From Nannochloris sp. 'desiccata' (lineage: Eukaryota; Chlorophyta; Trebouxiophyceae; Chlorellales; Chlorellaceae), in contig JAGTXX020000006.1 of the NCBI GenBank assembly GCA_019044685.2, positions 186,001 through 250,000 of the forward strand: a DNA stretch of 64,000 bases, written 5' to 3'. The notes under the pieces are model-generated. The model did no database searches. It was not told the DNA's origin and saw only the letters and a list, made by a program, of their open reading frames with translations. Position 1 is the first letter of the stretch. Each line of letters starts with the position of its first letter. Below, one piece after another: positions 24,301 through 33,321 of the stretch. Both the position numbers and the translations under genes were made by a program.

Positions 24301-24928
24301 TCAGATACTGCCTGTCGGGATACGAAAATATACCAAGAACGGCACTGGCAATCTCGGCGTCTTTCCCAAAGAACCGGTACTTGTAGCCACATTCAATAGC
24401 AAGGACACAATCTGGATGTTTGCGTTGTAAATCAGCAACTTGGAGTTCCAATGGTGTCATCTTTTGAGAGCTGCTCCCGAGAGCAGCGGTGGCGATCAAA
24501 GTCCCGGCAGCAGCAGAGTCTTTGCGATTTTCGAGAGCTTCTTGGGTGCGTACTCTCTGCATGCCAGCAAATTCGTCGCCTACGAGTTTTGATTGCCATC
24601 GCTGATGGCGTGCTTCAGCCTGTACAGGAGGAGTTGAGGTGGTGGTTTTCGGTCTTGCCGGAGCAGCAGCAGCAGCAGCCGAGATCTTCTTTGCTGCAGC
24701 AATATTATTTTTCTCTTGGCGAAGACGTTTGGAGGGAGGAAGCTCCTCTTCATCTACAAGATCAATAACATCTTCATCCATATTTGTGCTAGCTGGCGGA
24801 GCACTTTCAGCAGGAGCACTTCCTGAAGCGAGATCATTTTGAGCATCGGGCTGTGCCTCCCTTTTGAAAACGAACGAGGCAATTGACCTTTGGCCCTTGA
24901 GAGGTGGAGCTTTGGACTTTTTATTCAT
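21326..24928 (-). CDS. MSH3: MSH3, mismatch-repair MutS homologue
   Basis: Intronless gene of 1200 residues. MSH3 pairs with MSH2 (MutS-beta) and recognises insertion/deletion loops. The N terminus has a near-PIP box (QRSIASFVF, residues about 14-22) for PCNA contact, followed by a nuclear, basic low-complexity region. The mismatch-binding domain begins KHPDCVLAIECGYKYRFFG, typical of MSH3 rather than MSH6 because it lacks the Phe-x-Glu motif and has YKYRFFG. The connector and lever domains are interrupted by Gly/Ser/Asn-rich inserts. The ATPase has Walker A GPNMGGKS near residue 929, Walker B LVIFDELGRGTS and the C-terminal helix-turn-helix region. No defect is seen. It faces CoaE across a short promoter that carries a long C tract. 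Confidence 0.95.
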   Translation of the reverse strand: MNKKSKAPPLKGQRSIASFVFKREAQPDAQNDLASGSAPAESAPPASTNMDEDVIDLVDEEELPPSKRLRQEKNNIAAAKKISAAAAAAPARPKTTTSTPPVQAEARHQRWQSKLVGDEFAGMQRVRTQEALENRKDSAAAGTLIATAALGSSSQKMTPLELQVADLQRKHPDCVLAIECGYKYRFFGKDAEIASAVLGIFSYPDRQYLTAAVPTYTIDRHVRRLVLAGHKVGVVRQTESAAIKAAGDNRNKPFERELAAVYTRATLEAGSLAAARPLTTAARARGGDNDDEEDGGNIITAGTGGRVADAAYGNEHNSAFLICIVEGGNGSGNSASQTTNNNTEIGLVALETSTGEVHYSQFSDSPMRAELESRLMFTHPSEMLLVTPLSSPTRRLLEAYGSGSNGSGSGSCITNGPVRTETVRGDAYSSGGALSAVVDFYKNNSSSTSASASGLDAVMELPPLVLRALAHALDHLRPFGLEAILRLGASFREFSKVQELSLSPNALGQLEILRNSDDGKERGSLLWLMDRTLTAAGARLIRRWVSRPLRDVETIEQRLDAVEELVNNTESRVLNSIPGVLKELPDVERILGRVLHTTSSPPEFLTLLTVFRDLYLKLGLEADLDALHAAVAIYSSSGGGTRDQQHNGDIDGVEKERGTIPLVFVPATEVSSALLRRELIAVADLRCAAVAQSILASLDVDAAAAGDKLKLFADPVRFPDVEERRAAVVAAETYLDTLRPQLAQTLNIKAVNYVSIANQGDYLVEIPVELEKRAPKSWEKVSSTKKAVRFRPPEVKKCLSELVLAKEHLAITANKAWIRLQTDFSEHYIAIFQRAGRALATLDCLNSFAALAAGSAQCYVRPQFVKSTAPPQLHVTEGRHPVLDVLLEGSFVPNDIHLEGSVGNGDGTTQDADGQQQQNEKERCAVITGPNMGGKSCYIRQAALIACMAQAGSFVPATACRLHALDAIYTRMGASDNLALGRSTFLEELGEASTILANATPYSLVIFDELGRGTSTRDGKAIAAATLEYVCSNIQCLTLFVTHYPEVALQSEERKGMGSYYMAHIVENDSKEEHKEEGSDAESEVTVPKVTFLYKAVRGVAEASYGLNVARMAGVPENVVRKAAEKAREMAMMTVVGEDRGTREGGDDGDEAKINEFLLTHRVAGNVARTLRDIEHSGGAVDVETVIQLQEQVTRVLNVA

Positions 24929-25001
24929 TGTTATTATACTTTGATTTTAAAGTTGCGATTTCTGAGAAGAAGTTTGTTATATCACGAGTTTTAATTTTCA
25001 A

Positions 25002-25032
<31 letters not shown>

Positions 25033-25208
25033 TCTTTTTTGAACATGGATACCGTTCTAGCTATTTCATTTTCGATTTACTGCAAATCTACGACCTTCTA
25101 TATTATCTCTTCGTATCTATTTACCATATCTTCCATTCTTTCCGTTCTGCTTGTATTATTTCTAAATCAAACATCTAGATCACTTTCACACTTTTCACAA
25201 TAACAAAC
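24929..25208. promoter_or_regulatory. Divergent promoter region, MSH3 / dephospho-CoA kinase
   Basis: A 280-bp interval between the two start codons, holding a 29-bp C tract at 25003-25031 nearly in its centre, followed by pyrimidine-rich sequence on the CoaE side. Both genes must use this interval for initiation. Confidence 0.5.
25003..25031. repeat. Poly(C) tract, 29 bp
   Basis: An uninterrupted run of 29 C on the plus strand, with short A/T-rich flanks. Its length may be uncertain because such runs are hard to sequence. Confidence 0.9.
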
Positions 25209-25850
25209 ATGCCCCCCTTCATCCTGGGGCTCACTGGGAGCATTGGCATGGGTAAATCAGCGACATCTGCAATGCTACGTGATCTCAACATCCCTGTACT
25301 TGATTGCGATCGCGTTGTCCATGATCTTTATTCAGCCGATGGCGCTGCCGGTCCTCTGGTTGAGGCTGCTTTCCCTGGTGTCATTGATCCCGTTATTGGG
25401 GGTATTAGCAGACCACTTCTCAGTAAATTAGTAGTAGGTAACTTTGAAGCACTAAAACATTTAGAAAGCATCGTCCATCCTCTTGTTAGGGAAGAGAAGA
25501 AGAAGTTTATAACCACCACCGCTGCTGCCGCTACGGAAGAACCCGGCCTTGTAGTTTTAGACATTCCTTTGCTTTACGAGACGGGTGCAGAAGCAGACTG
25601 TGATGCTGTAGCTGTAGTGAGTGCTCCTGTAGATATACAGCGTGCACGTGTACTGGCTCGACCTGGAATGACCCCAGAAAAGTTAGATAATATATTACAG
25701 CGGCAACTTCCCGACATTGAAAAAAGAAAAAAAGCAGATTTTGTTATAGACACTGGAGTCTCTATCGAGGAAACTCGGGAGCATGTTGAAGCGTTGGTAA
25801 AAGCTTTAAAGGGAAGAAATGGCAAGGCATATCTACGCTATATTGAATAA
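25209..25850 (+). CDS. COAE: Dephospho-CoA kinase
   Basis: Catalyses the last step of coenzyme A synthesis, phosphorylating the 3' hydroxyl of dephospho-CoA. Intronless, 213 residues, the length of a single-domain enzyme. The P-loop is GLTGSIGMGKS (about residues 7-17). LDCDRVVHDLY is the dephospho-CoA-binding DxD region, HPLVR the conserved lid-side motif, and LDIPLLYETG the Walker B-like strand. There is no fused phosphopantetheine adenylyltransferase, as in plants. No presequence is evident, so a cytosolic or peroxisomal site is likely. AATAAA overlaps the stop codon and recurs at 25858. Confidence 0.95.
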   Translation: MPPFILGLTGSIGMGKSATSAMLRDLNIPVLDCDRVVHDLYSADGAAGPLVEAAFPGVIDPVIGGISRPLLSKLVVGNFEALKHLESIVHPLVREEKKKFITTTAAAATEEPGLVVLDIPLLYETGAEADCDAVAVVSAPVDIQRARVLARPGMTPEKLDNILQRQLPDIEKRKKADFVIDTGVSIEETREHVEALVKALKGRNGKAYLRYIE

Positions 25851-25857
25851 ACTAGAG

Positions 25858-25863
25858 AATAAA
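25858..25863 (+). terminator. AATAAA polyadenylation signal of the dephospho-CoA kinase gene
   Basis: A hexamer 8 bp after the stop codon, in the 99-bp convergent gap before the thiolase gene. An A-rich run follows near 25895. Confidence 0.4.
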
Positions 25864-25949
25864 TAACTAATCTTATTCGTGTTCTCTTACACTGAAAAAA
25901 AAAAAATCACTAACAAAAACATCGGCATTATTTAATGAAAGCTACCTAT

Positions 25950-27540
25950 CTATTCCGAAATTCTTTCAATAACCATAGCAGTCGCACCTCCACCTCCATT
26001 ACAAATTGCAGATACTCCAATCTTGCCTCCTTTCGCTCTCAGAACATTCAGCAAGGTGACTACTAATCTGCACCCTGAAGCGCCTATTGGATGGCCGATG
26101 GCGACAGCCCCTCCAAACACATTGACTTTTTGAGAATCAATTCCCAGCAACTTTTGATTGACTAAATCCACTACGGAAAACGCTTCATTGATTTCCCAGT
26201 AATCCACGTCTTCTTTGCTCACGCCAGCTCGCTTTAAAGCCAGAGGGACTGCAAGAGCGGGCGACGTAGGGAAGTCCTTTGGGTCTTGTGCTGCATCTGC
26301 AAAGCCCAGAATACGTCCTAGCACCGGTAAATTGTACCTTCTAACTGCGTCCCTTGATGCTAATACTAATGCTGCAGCGCCATCTGTAATTGGGGATGCG
26401 TTGCCTGCTGTGACGGTGCCATGACCATCTTTTCGGAAGAAGGGAGCCAGTTTTCTCAATTTCTCTGGATTCATTTTGGCCATTGCTTCATCTTCGGTGA
26501 TAACTGCAGCAGCTATAGAAGTATCATCTTCACGAGCATTAGATTTTGTGCTCATGGTGCTCGCAGTACTCGCACCAGGTTTTGATGCGCCCCTACTAAT
26601 GCCACGGTGAACAGGTGTTATTTCCCAATTGACCGTGCCGTTTGCGGTAGCTTTCTTTGCTCTAGCAACACTCTCAATAGCGTGCGCATCCTGTGCGTCT
26701 CGTGAAATGCCATACTTTTCAGCGCATAATTCTTCAAAAAGAAGGGGAAAAAAAAGAGAAATTAAAAGAAAGAAATTGAATTATTAAACCATACATTGAT
26801 AAAATTTGCAAGCGGCCCGGGGGCAAGAGATCAAGAAGATGAAAGTTTTTCTTTCTTTCTTCCTCACCTGCACAGTCTCCCATATGGATTTGATAGGTAG
26901 CATCCCACAGTCCATCATGTAACATCCCATCAACTAACGTAGCGTGTCCTAACCGAGCTCCTTTCCTCGCTGCTGTATCATAATATGGGATGTTCGACAT
27001 GCTTTCCATGCCTCCAGCCACAACAATGTCGCATAAACCCAGAGCGATAGACTGCGCACCGAGAGCTATAGACTTCATGCCCGCCGAGCAGACTTTATTA
27101 ACAGTAGTAGCGTCGGCACTGACAGGCAGGCCTGCTTTCAGGGCAGCTTGGCGAGCAGGAGCTTGGCCGAGACCAGCGGAACACACGTTGCCCATGTAGA
27201 TCTCTTGGACAGCTTCTGGGGAAAGGTTGGCACGTTCTACCGCAGCTTTGATTGCAATGCTGCCTAAATCTGTAGCTGAGAGATGGGATAAGCTGCCTTG
27301 GAAGCTCCCTAAAGGAGTGCGAGCAGCGGAACAAATAAAGATTGAGTCATCTTCTTCTCCGGAACCAACTCGCCGTCTCTTGGAGCTGATTCCTGCAGTA
27401 TGCTGTGCTGCTACGCCACCCAAGGTATGCATGGAATCTAGGGATGTTTTCTGAAGGCTTGCGGTTACAGAACCCAAGTCGACCAGTTGCCTCTGAAGCG
27501 ATCTTAATCGTCGTAAGGCAGCCTCAGCGAGCATTTGCAC
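25950..27540 (-). CDS. ACAT: Acetyl-CoA C-acetyltransferase (thiolase)
   Basis: Condenses two acetyl-CoA to acetoacetyl-CoA, the entry to mevalonate or ketone metabolism, or works in reverse. Exons 27540-26868 and 26731-25950 join in phase 1 and restore HMGDCAELCAEKYGIS, giving 484 residues. The nucleophilic cysteine is in NKVCSAGMKS; the acid/base residues are in GHPIGASGCR and CNGGGG near the C terminus. About 60 residues precede the enzyme core (IFICSAARTPLGSFQG). They contain RLRSLQRQL at residues 11-19, which matches the loose PTS2 pattern R-L-x5-Q-L for peroxisome import. A mitochondrial presequence is the alternative, since this segment is also a basic amphipathic helix candidate. The enzyme is complete. 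Confidence 0.93.
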
Positions 27541-27941
27541 TAAGAGCTGGCATTCATTATAAAATTTTCAATATTTTATGAGATGGGTAGTTTGAACATT
27601 TGGCATGAAGAAACAAAAATGTTGAACTACATTCAATGTCACCGACCCTTTTGATTGCAGCGCTGATGACTTTTCCCTGAGCCCCTAATTAAAAGATTCT
27701 TTCAGCAGGCAATGGGGCGTTTTTAATACAAAATCAACACAAAACCAATTTGTGAGACCATCCAAGTAAGAACTCCCTGCAATTGGCCTAAGTCACTGGG
27801 AGGATTGAATCCAATCAACATCAGAACAGGGTCATCACCTTTTCAAGTCGCGGCTCCAAAGCGTGGCAGCGTTGCTTAAACCTATCCCCAATCACTGGTC
27901 ACGGGTAAATCAGGGAAGTAGCACCTTTTGACGTTAGGAAG
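27541..27941. other. Divergent upstream region of thiolase and the broken gene
   Basis: A 401-bp interval with no recognisable motif. It should contain the thiolase promoter on the minus strand. Confidence 0.35.
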
Positions 27942-29733
27942 ATGAGTGACCTAGAAGTAGCACCACGTGGTGCACCGCTAGGGCCACAAGCAGGAGACCC
28001 TAGCACTCAAGGGAATCAAGGCAAGTTTTATGCGCATATGGATATTTTGATAGAAAATAGTATGACTCTGATAGGATTTGATGAAGATGAGATATCTTAT
28101 GGACGGGAACTGGGTAAAAATCTGCACCGACAATTGCCATCATCAATATTGTGTGAGGATTCCGTGACAGCGGGAAATTTTGCAGCAGTCACCGTATATG
28201 CAATCGGCAGGTTGTTTGAATCATCTCAGCAACCTACTGCTCGAGAAATAGCTAATACCGTATTCTCAAATGTTTTAAACGCCGACATTGCATCAATGTA
28301 CGCCATCTTCAATGTTCTGTTGTGTGACCGATATTTGCCTCGGTGCATTTTAAGGACCTTGCTGACGCATCCACTTGTTATTCCCGAGTACACTGAAGAA
28401 TAATTATTCGATATCTTATCCGAAGAAGATACAGGTGATCCTGAATTTGGATTCCCTAGCTCAGAGTTTCCCGATGATGTCACGACCGCCACCGTCGCCA
28501 CTTCGGGGATAGCTGGAACAGGCCAAGCAGAAGGCGAACAACAGCAAGACCCTACTCAGTCTATCGCGCCTCCTTTGATTATTTCTCGACCGGCAGCAAA
28601 TCAAGATGGCAGCAATGTTGAGGCAAACACTGAATCTGTTGACGCAACAGGTACTGGGTTGTATGAAAAGCTATATCGCCGTGGTGGTCATAAAGACGCA
28701 CGCGGTCTCGACGATGCTACATGTGAGCAAGTTGCAAGAGATTGCCGGGTTCCCTATGTCTGAGCACAGGACGTTAAACAAACGTTTCTCGTTGAATGCC
28801 CACGTGGAGGTAAAACCATCAGGCAGCAAAGGTAGAAAGTCAAAGGGATTTGAGACAAGGTATATCGTAGTCACGACGCAGGGTATAATCAAGGTCCAAG
28901 ATGATTGTATTCGCGTGACAGCAACTCAAAGATGTTTGGGAAGCTCAGGATTTTGGATGTTGAAAGAAGATACGGAGGAGGAAAGGAAGAAAATCCGGTA
29001 CTCTGATGTGACTCCTAGGGATAAGCGTACAGCATTTTACGTGTTAACAACTGAAAGGTACGGCGCGCATCTTGTAGTCATCATAGCTGGCAACATATAT
29101 AACAGCTCAGTTTGTGATGGCATAAATGCTGCTCTTTCGAACTTGTATAATGTGGGAAGCGAGGATGAAGCTGGGCCCTCAACATCAAAGTCCCCTGCGA
29201 CGCCAAAGCAGCAACCACCACTGAAACTTGTTGAGAGGTTCAGTTGGGCTCCTTTCAGGGGAAATAATGCCCAAAAAGGTGATATTAAGCTGAATACTAA
29301 ACGCTCCGAAGCATTGTTTACTGCTAAACAGCTTGTTATTGCAGACTCGATCACGACAGGTGGAAGCTCTACTGGTACCGGGACTAGTAATGATCGGTCC
29401 CAAGCCGTTAGAAATGAATCTGAAGATCTGCAAGCAAGGGATCTAGGTACAGCATTCGCAACCATGGGTGTGTCTGGAAACAACAGATCTGAAAATATTG
29501 AACGGCAACAGGAACAGCAAGCAGCTCCTGCCCAACAAGGTGACGGTGATGCGGCTCCATCCGTACCAGAAGCAGCTTCAATTCCAGCAGCTGATGAGGA
29601 TCACGTACAACAAGTACAACAACAGCAACAAAACGGAGGGCTTGACGTCATTGATTTAACTGGAAGCCTGGCTACGACAGAAGTCGCCGAACAGCTTGAA
29701 AATGGCAATGGTGACGATGAGCATACTTCATGA
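27942..29733 (+). pseudogene. Broken gene of unknown function, with a weak TFIIB-like segment
   Basis: An open frame starts at 27942 and stops at a TAA (28401-28403), then continues in the same frame with normal-looking acidic, Gln-rich protein to about 28740. From there the adjacent frame is coding-like to the stop at 29733. No GT-AG intron that both removes the TAA and keeps frame was found, so one nonsense change and one frame change break what looks like a single gene of nearly 600 codons. The first part (residues about 60-140) has the feel of a TFIIB cyclin-like repeat, with AGNFAAVTVYAIGRLFES then a short EIANTVF helix. The second part has basic, beta-rich sequence (FETRYIVVTTQGIIKVQDD), Gln-rich sequence and a SUMO-interaction-like DVIDLTG near its end. 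Function unknown; two separate short genes or a sequencing error remain possible. Confidence 0.4.
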
Positions 29734-30196
29734 CGCAGCAATTATCCCAGGCCTTCTGTCTATTTTTACAAGTTATTAAGTTGCATGCAACGTGATTCTT
29801 AGCTGTATTGTACCTGATTATTATAATATATCTTTTGATTCTTTTAAGTATTTTTTCACCGTCGCTGTTTTGGCGGTGGACCAGTCGCCACTGCTACATT
29901 TATCCAAGCACAGATGATCTCGATCTTGCTTCAACGAGCATCATTCCCCTTACCTGGCATGTCTGATAAAATACACAGTATAGAAAGACGCAAATTGAAG
30001 AGCTTGAGAGACAATATGTTGAACCAACCACTGGTTCCTCAAAAAGCACCGTGTGGCACACGGCAGTTATTCAGCCCAAATTTCGCAGATGGATTTAGGA
30101 CTCAAACCACCAAATATTTTTGCCATCTAAAAGAAAATCTTCGCTCATTTCGCAGTAATATTGTATGCGCGTTGAGCATCATCACAGCGACACTAG
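29734..30196. other. Intergenic region and makorin upstream region
   Basis: A 463-bp AT-rich stretch. A 127-codon frame spanning 29914-30297 overlaps the makorin first exon in another frame and has no family signature, so this is treated as 5' flanking sequence of makorin. Confidence 0.35.
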
Positions 30197-32328
30197 ATGA
30201 CGACCGAAAAGGAGAGGTCAGTTTTAATTCTGAATTGAAATATGTGATCTGTGTCCTTTTGCGGGCTTGTCAAAGTATGATCACGCTATTCTGTTGAACT
30301 ATATTTGCAGGAAAGGAACTCTGTGCAAGTATTACATGCATGGAGCCTGTTTAAAGGGAGAGAGTTGTCCATTTTCACATGAATTAAAAGAAGAGCCAAA
30401 CTTGGTGAGGAATAAGTTAATGCCTGCCAATTAGTTCCCTCGTTGCATAGTATAATAATTATCTAATATGTACACGCGATTTAATGCTGCAGGTCTGCAC
30501 TCATTGGCTCAAGGGCTCGTGTGCTTATGGCGACAAGTGCCGCTACGACCACCAGCGCCCCGAGTGGGCTCCGAGAGAGGATAGATCTGTCGCTGGCTAT
30601 GTAGCTCCACCTAAACCAAAACCCATAGCAGATAATCTTACAGAGATGCCGCCCATCTCAGAGCTGCGATTAGGAGGCGCTCTTGCCAAAAACCAATCCA
30701 CATTGATTACCGCGACCACAACTTGTAGAAAGTTTTCATCTCTTTCTCCTGCGGGTGTTTCTGAACAAGACAATAGTAGCGCAGCATCAAGTGCAGAAAG
30801 CGCGCTTGAAGCCGCTTTGCAAGCTCAATCACGTCGCTCTCCCCCGCCTGTAGACCTCCCAGCAGATCCCTTTGGTGGCGGAGGCATTACGAGTGGCGGG
30901 GGTGGTGGCAGCTGCACCTCAATAGAAGATGGCCTCCCTGACGATCTCGACCTCGCCAGCGATGCTTTAGAACAAACGAAACTTCATGTAGATTCTGAGC
31001 TAATAGCACTTACAGCAGCCGCAGAACAACAAGCAGCACTAGACCGCCAACAACAACAACAAGAACGCCATTGGGTTACAGCTGGCAGCATTGGCAGTGG
31101 CGGTGGGGGTTATTATGGTATTGAAGCTTATGAAAAATTGAATTATAATGAGGAAGCTGTTTATGAAGCTGGTGTCTATGATGACTCAGCAGTAGGGGTA
31201 GAGGTGCCAGCCGGGGCACATTATGAAGGGTACGAAGAATATGAAGGACAACACCATGAAGGGTATTACTTAGATGCTGATGATGGTACTGGCAGTGGTA
31301 GTAGATATTATGAAGAAGGTGCTGAACACCATCACCAACACCCCGACTGGCATCACCACCCTGGATCTGCGTATGGCTCGTATGGTACAGGAGGTCATTC
31401 TTCAGGTGGCGAATATGGTGCATTTGCAAGTGCAGGTACTTCCCCTGGTATGACTGCTCGATTTGGTAGCCATGGTGGTGGTGGTGGTGGTGGTACTTCT
31501 ACAGTGCCTGCATGGCACATTCCCTCTGGTGGCGCAGATGGTGATTGGGGTACTGGAACTGGTACCGGCAATGGTGGCAGTACAGGTGATCTTTCAAGGT
31601 TTTATGCATCTCCCGAGTTACAATCCCTTTGTTGGGAGTATTACAACCACGGTGTCTGCTCTCAAAGTAACCCTGATAAGAGCAGTACTGGAGAATGTGC
31701 CATATGCCCATTAGCACATGGTGATTGGTGTGAGACGTGTAATCACTACGCTCTTCACCCTGTAGATATGGACGCACGCGAAGCTCATGTTATGGAATGC
31801 CACGCGCGGCATGAGCGACTCGAAGCCATTCGACGCAGTGCGCATGTGGAGTGTGGTATTTGTATGGAGAAAGTAATTGAAAAATCGATTCCCTCTGAAC
31901 GACGATTTGGTTTATTAAACTGTGAACATGCGTTTTGTTTGAGTTGTATCCGTAGCTGGAGGCAGCAATACGCTACTGGTGCGGATGTAGAGCAAGCCTT
32001 ACGTACGTGTCCTATTTGCAGAACGGGAGCGCATTTTATTACTCCCACGTCGGTTTGGCCGGCAACTCCAGAAGAGCGAGAAGCTATTATTTTGGGGTAT
32101 AAAACGAAATTACAGGAGATAGATTGCCGAAATTTTAACTATGGGGAAGGTGCCTGTCCTTTTGGGACCAGTTGTATGTACAGGCATGCGTATGCGGATG
32201 GAAGGCTCGAAGAATCGGCGCCCAGGCGGGTGGCTGTGGATGAAGGGGAGGTGAGGGTGGTGCAACCTGTGCGGCTGAGTGATTTTATCGTAGTGCAGCG
32301 AGGGAAGGTGAGAGGAAGAAGGAGGTAG
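30197..32328 (+). CDS. MKRN: Makorin, CCCH zinc-finger RING E3 ubiquitin ligase
   Basis: Exons 30197-30216 (20 nt), 30311-30404 and 30493-32328 give 649 residues. The layout is that of makorin: CCCH1 (residues 12-30, LCKYYMHGACLKGESCPFSH), CCCH2 (40-58, VCTHWLKGSCAYGDKCRYDH), a long Gly/Tyr/His-rich insert, a third CCCH-type finger running into the makorin Cys-His motif (CAICPLAHGDWCETCNHY, about 440-460), a C3HC4 RING (CGICMEK to CPICRTG, about 491-544) and a final CCCH (CRNFNYGEGACPFGTSC, about 582-603). The CCCH fingers bind RNA and the RING transfers ubiquitin. The short first exon was chosen because MTTEKER-KGTLCKYY is the only frame that reaches CCCH1 with good splice sites. The insert of about 300 residues is longer than in animal makorins. 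Confidence 0.9.
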
Positions 32329-32524
32329 CTAGTGGTATTTGATCTAATAGTAGGTTGAGCCCTTTGTGTTGCAAGAAAAAAGCACAGAATGTAAAACGAT
32401 TGAAAAAGAAAGTACTGAGAACACAAACATAAGAGAATTGGTGAAGAGAAATACAGAGAGAGGGGTAAAACAGAGAGCGGAATCAAACAAATAATTCCAC
32501 ATGCTATACAAAAGGCGTATCTTA

Positions 32525-32998
32525 TCATAAAATACTACTATTTACAACATATTTATCAACTAAAAATGCTCGTTTGCCTTGAAGAACTTCACTCCATAAT
32601 TGAAAATCGCCGGCAAGGCTATACAGAGGATGTTTAAAAGTGGCAGGTCTATTCTTTTCGAAGACCATATGACCGATCCACGCAGCTCCATACCCAACAA
32701 GAGGGACATATAGAAGAAGTTTAGGTGAAAATGTAAGGAGTGATGAAACTAGAAGAGCAACCACGAGCGTTGTTGCCAGTATGTGGAGACGGCGACAAGT
32801 CAAATTCGAGTGCTCTCCGAGGTAGAATGGGTAGAAGCGCTTGAAAGATGAGCCTGTGATGCCAGGGACATATGGCATTCTAGAATACAAAGGGTTTGCC
32901 GCCATTCTGTCTTCGACGTTCTTATTTTGCAGATCAAAGATCACTTTAGCTAATTGGGTCCTTAGTGAGTGTTTAAAATGCAAACCCAGGTTAGACAA
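32525..32998 (-). CDS. Mpo1-like (DUF962) membrane protein, putative 2-hydroxy fatty acid dioxygenase
   Basis: Single exon, 157 residues. The DUF962 signature is present: FYPFYLGEHSNLTCRRLHI, then GHMVFEKNRPATFKHPLYSL and GDFQLW. Two or three hydrophobic helices lie between residues about 70 and 110. Yeast Mpo1 is an iron-dependent enzyme of the ER that shortens 2-hydroxy fatty acids by one carbon during phytosphingosine breakdown, and the conserved His residues visible here are of that kind. An internal Met at residue 31 (MAANPLYSRM) is an equally good start, since the first 30 residues have no family match. The gene converges with makorin over 196 bp. Confidence 0.8.
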   Translation of the reverse strand: MSNLGLHFKHSLRTQLAKVIFDLQNKNVEDRMAANPLYSRMPYVPGITGSSFKRFYPFYLGEHSNLTCRRLHILATTLVVALLVSSLLTFSPKLLLYVPLVGYGAAWIGHMVFEKNRPATFKHPLYSLAGDFQLWSEVLQGKRAFLVDKYVVNSSIL

Positions 32999-33321
32999 TT
33001 ATTGCACAATAGTCGGAGAAAGCGCAATGAGAATACTATGCAATAACAATGCTGAGAAAGGATACTTAAATGGGAGTAACTTCAAACTGCACAGCGGCGA
33101 CCGCAGCGGGTAGGAGAACAATAAATGCCAAGATAATCCAATGTCGTCAGCAAAACTCTTTACAATTCTTTAGGAGAGTTTTCAAGCTTATAAATACCAG
33201 CAGAGTGGGGTTTACTTATCTTCTTTCGGAAGCAGTCCGTTAGCATTTTTAGCATCTTAAAAATCTCTTAAAACTGCTCTTGGACGCTTACCATTTCATA
33301 GCCAACACATTTGTTTAAAAA
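32999..33321. other. Divergent promoter region, Mpo1-like / DUF4336 genes
   Basis: A 323-bp interval between opposing starts. TATAAAT occurs near 33190. No other motif is supported. Confidence 0.35.

Noticed and set aside
28404..28740. Possible intron removing the TAA of the broken gene
   Set aside because: The candidate from GTACAC near 28388 to the three nearest AG sites has lengths of 38, 41 or 47 nt, none a multiple of three, and the joined frames hit stops.
29914..30297. 127-codon plus-strand frame upstream of makorin
   Set aside because: It overlaps the makorin first exon in another register and shows no domain; it is best explained as 5' flanking sequence.
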